64,000 nucleotides of DNA from Trachythela sp. YZ-2020 (Eukaryota > Cnidaria > Anthozoa > Malacalcyonacea > Clavulariidae): the NCBI GenBank assembly GCA_016169945.1, contig JADLSH010000369.1, forward strand, positions 1,426,001-1,490,000, given 5' to 3'. Below are positions 57,915-64,000 of this stretch, one piece after another. How positions within the stretch are numbered: position 1 is the stretch's first letter; every line of letters starts with the position of its first letter. The notes under the pieces are model-generated. The model made no database searches. It worked only from the letters and a program-made list of their open reading frames with translations, and was not told the origin of the DNA. The position numbers and the translations under genes were made by a program.

Positions 57915-60900
57915 ATGCCTCTTTCAACGCCGAAATACCCGCTAGCTCGCTGTGTAAAATACGGTCCGCCAGAACGATCTGATGCAGAGCTGAGAAAATT
58001 GGAGAAATCTTTCGTTTTAGATTGCGTTTTTGTCGGCACGCTTTCTGATGACTCTGGCCGCGCTAATCCGAAAATGGCAACCGCAATACCACCATATAAT
58101 GGGCAAAAAGACAACTTTGCTAGACGTTATTTTGTGTGTCCTACCGTACAAAAAGTGCTGAGAAAAACTGGTCAGGTAAATTATGGGTAAATTAAATCCA
58201 AGTGACCAAGAATAATTTAATTTAATTATCAATACATAGGGTGATATTTATTTTATATTACCCTTTTATCAGCACCTGAAATTATTATTAAAGTTCAGGT
58301 TTTCTTTTGGTAACTTTTGGTGATGATCAAGCATGTGTATAGGCCGGGTAGGGTAATGCACCTATCAATGGTTTCCCCTTGAGGGGTGGGTGCGGGCAAC
58401 CCAGGGGAATTTTGACATTTTTAAAAATTTGTAGTAAAAATCCCTACCAACGCAAAAGTACAGCTGTCAAAATGCCCCACTCTTGGACTGAGATAACAAG
58501 GCATTGCATGTTTTCTAATGCAATTATACTCGTATTAAACATCATTTTGAAATAGGTCATACTGAAGGAGAACCTGTGCTTAGAAACAAAAAACTTAATA
58601 TGTAAATAAGCTCATCGCATGACTACCCTGGGCATTGAAGAATTCTAGATTTTAAAAGTCACCAAAACTATTTATTCAATTAAAAGAATACATATTTGAA
58701 AAGATAAATATGATGTACTAACATGACATAAATAAATAAACTGTGATGCTAATAGTATGGATTACAATAACCTTTTTAATGAAACAGGATCTTGTTGCTC
58801 CACCATACTTGTTACCAGGACCTTGAACACCAAAACCTCTTGAACTTCCAAGATGGCACTTGTCAAAATTTGCAGACTCTAGGAGCTGATTCACAAGTCA
58901 AATTTCTCTAACTGGGCTTACTAACGTGCTCAAAGTCCCCTGGGTTGCACGCACCCACCCCTCAGGAGCAAAACATTGATAGGTGCATAATTAAGGGTTA
59001 ACCGGTTAAGATTCAGGATAGGGTAAGGTAGGGTTAGAGATAGGGTATGATTGGTGTCAGGGTTAGGTTTCAATGTATAGTTTAGGATGTAAGGTTGCAA
59101 TCAGCAGTGGTGTAACTTAACGCTTGCCCAGGGCAAGTGAAAATCATTGTGGGCAAGTATAAGTTTCTTCTTGGTTGCCAGATCGGACAAGTTGCTTTCT
59201 GTTTCAGCTTTGCCAGAAAAAGCTTGTCATCTCTAAGTTATTATCCTCAAGTACAGTATTAAATGAGAAAAATATAGACCAGTTAACTATTCATTCTGCT
59301 AGATAATTTGAAAAATGTAAATACATGAACACACCTCGACGGACATTGTGCCTCGACTTAAATTCCACTTCAGTTCTTAAGGAAAATAAAAGAATGGTGT
59401 AGATTTGTGTTATATAATGCAAATTGTAGCTATCTACCAACATATCATGCTTACTGCAATCATTTGCTTCAAATTGTGTTATTATATGAACCAAAGCTAG
59501 ATCTAATGGCAAGTGAATTCTATTCAGGGCAACCATTTCTCATGTCCAACTTGCCCTGATTGCAAGTGGTCAAAAAAGTTAAGTTACACCACTGATCAGG
59601 TTATTAGGATATATATTCATGTAACAAGGAAATTTGGCAGGGGGGACAAATTTCCTGGGACACCGGACCAAAATGAGGTAGCCGAGCCCTTCGTTTGAAA
59701 TGTCAAATAGCGTTTTAGCTCTTTCAGAGGAGTGGCTGACATGTACTTCACAGAACATTTGATAAACTGGATTTTCCCCTTTGCCCTTTCCACACCCTCT
59801 TGCCAGAATATTTTCTTGCCCTCCCCATTCCAAAAACTCTAGCTATGCTACAGCATATTATCACAAACACTTTATAATGATACAGGAAGAGAATGAAGGA
59901 GATTCTCTATGTGGAAAACAGATGGATAGATTTTACTTAACTGGGAGCATGGGAACCAACATCCGCTTAAGAAACCAGAATGGAGCAGGTAACTTACTCA
60001 CATTGTAACAACTGACTAGAGACATGCAGAGAACAAACATAACTATTAAGTCCTGGTCAAATGAGGATGAGAGTTGATGTCCAATGAGAGTTGCAACTTG
60101 CAAATCTAGCTTGCATTTGATTGCCAACTCTCATCAACTTTAATACACTCATTGACCAGAGCTTCAGCACAGGTTCATTGACCAGAGCTTTTTACATTAG
60201 AAACAAGCATTAAGTTGTTACTTTGACAGAAGCGCACCTGGAATCTTTTTTGAATGTGTTTCAATCGCATTCCTAGCATTCCCAACTCGTTCTAAATTGC
60301 AGTCCTTGAAACTCAGGTCGGCATTCGGCAATGCCGACCTAAATGCCGACCTGCAAAGCGATATGTATAGATTTAGGTCGGCAAAATTTTGCCGACCTAC
60401 TTTCAAATACGTCTCGGCATTTTTTTTCCGCGAACGCATCTTTCACATACACATTTTCAACGATGTTTTAATTATCAGGTTTTGATCATTAGCTTGCGTA
60501 ATCATGTTTACGCACAAGCAAATACATATTTTCGTGCAGGGGTTTTCCCAGTGGGTTTTCCCCATTTTTCAGCGCAACTGTTTTTGCGTATTTATAGTCT
60601 ACAGGCAGAGGTCTACAGGTTTAAACGTGCAAGATTTTCCAGACATTGGCCATTGACACTTGAAGTATTATGTAAAAGTACTGTAATCTTAACATGTAAT
60701 GACTAAATATACAACAACAAGACCTTAGCTAGCATGACTCCCATGAATGGGCAAAATTTTAGCGCTCACGATCTTGTCATTGGCTGTCAATGGAATTTGC
60801 TTGCTCATGGTCATGCTATATATACATCCACTGTTCGATTGGAGTTCATACATTTTGTTAGTAATTGTTTTGTTTGCTATTGGCATTGATTGCAATTGCT

Positions 60901-62460
60901 GTTTATAAATACGCGTATTTGCAGCAAGCAAATTAAATTTTCGTTTGGATTATTGTCTATTTGTTTTCAGAAAATATTTGCCGACCTAGATTGAGAATTA
61001 TCGCTTTTAGGTCGGCAATTTCTTGCCGACCTGAAATTTCGGGACTTTCAAGGACTGAAATTGTATTCCAAGTGGAGCTTATTTGCGTTCCAATCAGGGT
61101 CCGCGGAACCGGGGGTTACTGGGTCCCTACCTTTTTCAAAATGTACATGGATTTTGCTCATTGATTGGAAAGGGGCACTTTCAGACGAGAAAATTCTCAA
61201 AACCCACGTACTTTTAGATTAGGTAAAACATTGCCCGAGATGTAGGAAATGGTGTTGCAGAGACCTTAGAAATCCAAATTTTCCCGGGGATATACCCCAC
61301 TGGGGTCAGACCCCACTACAATGCTTGTTCCTTGATGCTGGGTGTACCAGTGATAGGTGCCACTCTTTGGCGGTGCCTTTGCAGCCTTTGGTTCCAATCA
61401 AACCAGAATGCGTTCCTGACACCTTTTGGAACGAAATTGTATAAAAGCAAACGCAGCTAGTAGAAATTTTAATTTACATGTTAGAAAAAGCCAAGATTTA
61501 GTAGTTTTTTCAGCTCTAACGAAATAAATTTGAAAGCAGATATTAAATTTGATGGCCCTTTTCAGAAAGTTGTCAAACTGAAATGAGGTTAACAAGTAGA
61601 ATAACGTACAACTACAAGCCTTATTTCCATGCACACGATCAGAGGGTTTACTCGCTTTTGCTTTAAAGTTATTCACAGGAGTACTTTACTTAGGCAGTTT
61701 ATATGCTGTACTATCTTAATTTTATTATTCAATTTATTTTAATATACTTGCAGATAGTCCAACCTGATATATCGTAGTTTAACTGAACTTCACTCTTCAG
61801 TCTGAAGTCATACTATACTATAGTCTCTATTAAATATTATATAAGGAAATTCCCAAGACGTTATAAGAGGACACAGTATGTTTATGGAAAATCCAAAACC
61901 AATCATTGGATACCATGGTTTGTATGGATTTCGAAGAAATACTCCCTGGCTTCGTCAAAAACCTTCTGTATTTATAGGTAGGTGGTTTAACATATCTATT
62001 TTATAATTTATTCAATATTTGCAACAGAATACTAATTATACAGTTAAACGGCAGAAGTAAATTAGATGTAAATTTAAGAAGTAAAATTTATTCTATAGTA
62101 TAAACTGCTTTTCACTTTGCCGATATTTTTCAATTTTCATTCTCACACTTTCTTTAATGCATCTTGGGTAGGTAAATCATCCTTTAATAGAGAAATTTCA
62201 TAGCATAATTCCTTACAAATTCATAAATGCATATATGGTCATATATGTGCATCTTTATTCAGCTTTATCGACGTTAGCGGTAGCGTTTAACGCATTAACA
62301 TTGCGATGGAGCTAAAATGCTAAAGAGGGTTGGAGCTAATTTTCGCAAGGGTTGCGAGGGGCAGTTTAAAAAAAAAACTTTAAGACCATATATATACCAG
62401 AAGATAAAAATGTTTTGTCTTTTTAGGTAAAGTTGACAATCGTTCTTTGGTTCCTTGAAG
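57915..62460 (+). CDS. C17orf98: homologue of human C17orf98, likely cilium-associated
   Basis: Four exons: 57915-58175, 59886-59988, 61870-61977 and 62429-62460; 167 aa, phases 0, 1, 1. Diagnostic blocks: LEKSFVLDCVFVGT, NPKMATAIPPYNGQKDNFAR and LRKTGQ in exon 1; the RNQNGAG/HSMF junction of exons 2 and 3; GLYGFRRNTPWLRQKPSVF in exon 3; a short tail in exon 4. These match, in order, the vertebrate protein (EKGFILDG, AIPPYN, LRKTDQ, WAGTGHS, FGYRRNTPALR). The family is small and uncharacterised. A role in cilia or sperm flagella is inference from its type and distribution. I start at the ATG at 57915; the frame is open back to 57777, but the extra residues have no counterpart. The exon 3 acceptor (TAAGAG|GA) is weak and was fixed by homology. 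Confidence 0.82.
58354..58991. mobile_element. MITE in C17orf98 intron 1
   Basis: TAATGCACCTATCAATG at the left pairs with CATTGATAGGTGCATAATTA at the right. Inner blocks GGGGTGGGTGCGGGCAACC and TTGCACGCACCCACCCCT are also inverted. No coding capacity. Confidence 0.75.
59105..59594. mobile_element. MITE in C17orf98 intron 1 with short direct flanks
   Basis: The ends CAGTGGTGTAACTTAACG and AAGTTAAGTTACACCACTG are inverted, and ATCAG flanks both sides (59100-59104 and 59595-59599). Subterminal GCCCAGGGCAAGTG and CTTGCCCTGATTGCAAG also face each other. Confidence 0.75.
60300..61057. mobile_element. DNA element with palindromic AGGTCGGCA subterminal repeats
   Basis: The ends CAGTCCTTGAAA and TTTCAAGGACTG are inverted and flanked by AAATTG (60294-60299 and 61058-61063), a 6-bp duplication. 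Both subterminal regions carry AGGTCGGCAAAATTTTGCCGACCT-like palindromes (split words AGGTCGGCA and TGCCGACCT occur at least eight times). It lies in intron 2 of the C17orf98 homologue. No transposase is seen. Confidence 0.8.
61058..61869. other. remainder of C17orf98 intron 2
   Basis: No other exon is convincing. A strong-looking acceptor at 61752 (TTTTAATATACTTGCAG) leads into sequence with stops in all frames, so it is not used in my model. It could mark an alternative transcript. Confidence 0.35.
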
Positions 62461-63055
62461 AATTAAAGACCTGCAGAGTTATTTTTGAAGTATTCATGCT
62501 AGTGCCAGCAGTGTAAAGTAAGACTTAGTACAGTAATTTTAGATAGGATGATGTCCGCACAGTTGAAAGAAAATATTTTATGAAACATGAAAAGTAAGTT
62601 AAGCCTGGTTCACTGTAGCCTACATCTAATGACCCTTACTCGATTCCTTATTAGGAATCGAGGAATCGAGTTAGGGTCTATGACGTATAAGCTTGGACAT
62701 AAGCTCAAGCGTAGACCGGCTCTAAGGCTATAAGCTTAAGAAGACGTTTTAAAAAAACTGCAACCCTATAATTTTCATAACAGCCACTGCTAATTAGCAT
62801 TTCAATGCCTGTGCAACAAAGTGACACTATAGAAATTATCTCATTGTTCTTAAACCGCTCTTAAACACGCGTGATTACACACCTGGGAATTTAATGAAAT
62901 TGTGTTTACATTTAAGCATTTTAAAACGTTTTCGCTTCGTCCAAATATTTTAAAAATTATTTGGACGAACACGTTGCACTGCTGAGTGGCCTTTCTGGTC
63001 ATTTCCTATTCTGTGCCCAAGCATGAAGTTCCTTTCTATAGCTATGTACAGTATA
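62461..63055. other. 3' flank of the C17orf98 homologue
   Basis: No gene. It contains a small palindrome at 62640-62675 (TCGATTCCTTATTAGGAATCGA) and, at 62817-62965, a diverged internal piece of the element that follows (CACCTGGGAATTTAA; AATTATTTGGACGAA). Confidence 0.4.
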
Positions 63056-63379
63056 CAGGGTGTCCCCCAAAAAGTCCCCCTATAGAAATCACTCTTTTAT
63101 TGTTAAACGTGCGTTGTTATACCTCTGGGAATTTAAAATAGCTTCTAAAACGAACAGCAACACAAAAATGTCAAATTCGTCTTACCGTCAGTTCGAGTAA
63201 GAATGGTTCAACTGACTACAGAGCAACGAGTATTTGTCGTAACAACTTATACGTCGCGTTAAATTATTTGGACGAAGGGAAGTTGTAAATACTTCATGTA
63301 TAATTCTGTCAATTCATGTACCGTTCATGTACAATTCAATTGTGATTTCTAAAGGGGGATTTCTTTTTGGGACACCCTG
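63056..63379. mobile_element. TA-flanked CAGGGTGTCCC MITE with a transposase-start relic
   Basis: The ends CAGGGTGTCCCCCAAAAAG and CTTTTTGGGACACCCTG are inverted and flanked by TA. At 63203-63262 a 19-codon frame from ATG to TAA, MVQLTTEQRVFVVTTYTSR, closely resembles the start of DUF4817-type helix-turn-helix transposases (typically (M)xxxTxEQRVFVVExY). The MITE therefore looks like an internally deleted copy that kept the first codons of its parent gene. Confidence 0.8.
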
Positions 63380-64000
63380 TATAATGCTACGCTCCAGTAA
63401 TTCTGCAAAGGTCTACAAATTATTTGCTATGACCACTTATATAGAACTTACCGAACTAGGGGGGGGGTCATGGACCCCCTTCTAGCCCAGATCGCCCGGG
63501 CCCCTGTGAGGTAGCCAGTCCGCCTCTGCTAGTTATCATTGCCAGACAGCGAATTCGAGAAGTGTCTATAGTATTGAGATATGTAGTCCAATTTTCTTGC
63601 TCCATAACGCTCTTACTGAAACCGACGAATAGGTCCCTAGTTCGGCTCGGGCACAGCCAAGTGACAAAGCGATCCACCCTTTTTTATCCATACAGCATTA
63701 CAGTAACGTAAGTTTGAGAAGAACTTTTTATTACAATATATATATATATATATAAGAAATTTGAATTTAAAAACTTTAAAACACTTATAATACTTTTTAC
63801 ATGTGTAACAAAAATATTAAATATAGTCAATAATGTTCATCTTTCTATGTATAAAACAAAGCTTTTGTAATAGACTATTCTATGTACATATTTTTACTGC
63901 TTAAAGAGTGACAGTGTGGTTAATAAAATCTTGCTGAATAACATTCAAGCGTATTCGTATAAAAGGAGCATTAACAATCGCATATTTACTCGCAAAAAGC
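63380..64000. other. gene-free window end
   Basis: No gene. It has a poly-G tract with the dispersed phrase CCCCTGTGAGGTAGCCAGTCCGCC (63500-63525), which also occurs in similar form at 31635-31660, and a short TA microsatellite at 63737-63754. Confidence 0.45.

Noticed and set aside
61738..61790. Strong acceptor at 61752 as start of C17orf98 exon 3
   Set aside because: All three frames hit stops soon after it. The 61870 start restores the conserved GHS block and the correct phase.

Overview
This is eukaryotic, animal-type genomic DNA. It is AT-rich, its genes are split by spliceosomal introns, and it is dense with transposons. Most of the six-frame ORFs have no coding support. The families present (a METTL24-type methyltransferase, the ciliary-type protein C17orf98, mitochondrial L36, CR1/L2-like LINEs, a FLYWCH-MULE, hAT and TTAA-target elements) suit an early-branching or other invertebrate metazoan. 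A cnidarian is my best guess, but the sequence alone does not prove it.

Four host genes can be supported. (1) A METTL24-like methyltransferase on + (17410-19726, three visible exons; the 5' end is probably missing). (2) A long + gene (36091-54099, about 18 exons, about 648 aa by my splicing model). It encodes an N-terminal PLC/PRAF-like PH domain, seven RCC1 repeats and a C-terminal FYVE-like zinc finger. This is the order known from plant PRAF proteins, and it is the most interesting item here. (3) A compact single-exon MRPL36 (bL36m) on - (55605-55826). (4) A C17orf98 homologue on + (57915-62460, four exons, about 167 aa). A decayed von Willebrand A-domain gene lies at 10489-11232.

Layout: 1-17.3 kb is intergenic, with MITEs, foldbacks, LINE tails, the vWA pseudogene, a 20-bp minisatellite and tRNA-derived SINEs. 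17.4-19.9 kb is the methyltransferase. 19.96-21.25 kb is a long-arm foldback element with a 9-bp target duplication plus an extra solo arm. 21.4-28.75 kb is a nested transposon stack: a LINE split by a MULE and by a TTAA-flanked element, which in turn holds a frameshifted hAT transposon; the target duplications of all three DNA elements can be read. 28.75-36 kb is repeat-rich and gene-free. 36-54.4 kb is the PH-RCC1-FYVE gene. One of its introns (45895-50994) carries a nearly intact LINE inserted in a GT-rich minisatellite with strong G-quadruplex potential. 54.5-64 kb holds MRPL36, the C17orf98 homologue and many hAT-like MITEs.

The four host genes show no common pathway and there is no operon-like arrangement. 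Exon boundaries were worked out by hand from GT/AG signals, phase continuity and family resemblance. No search was run.
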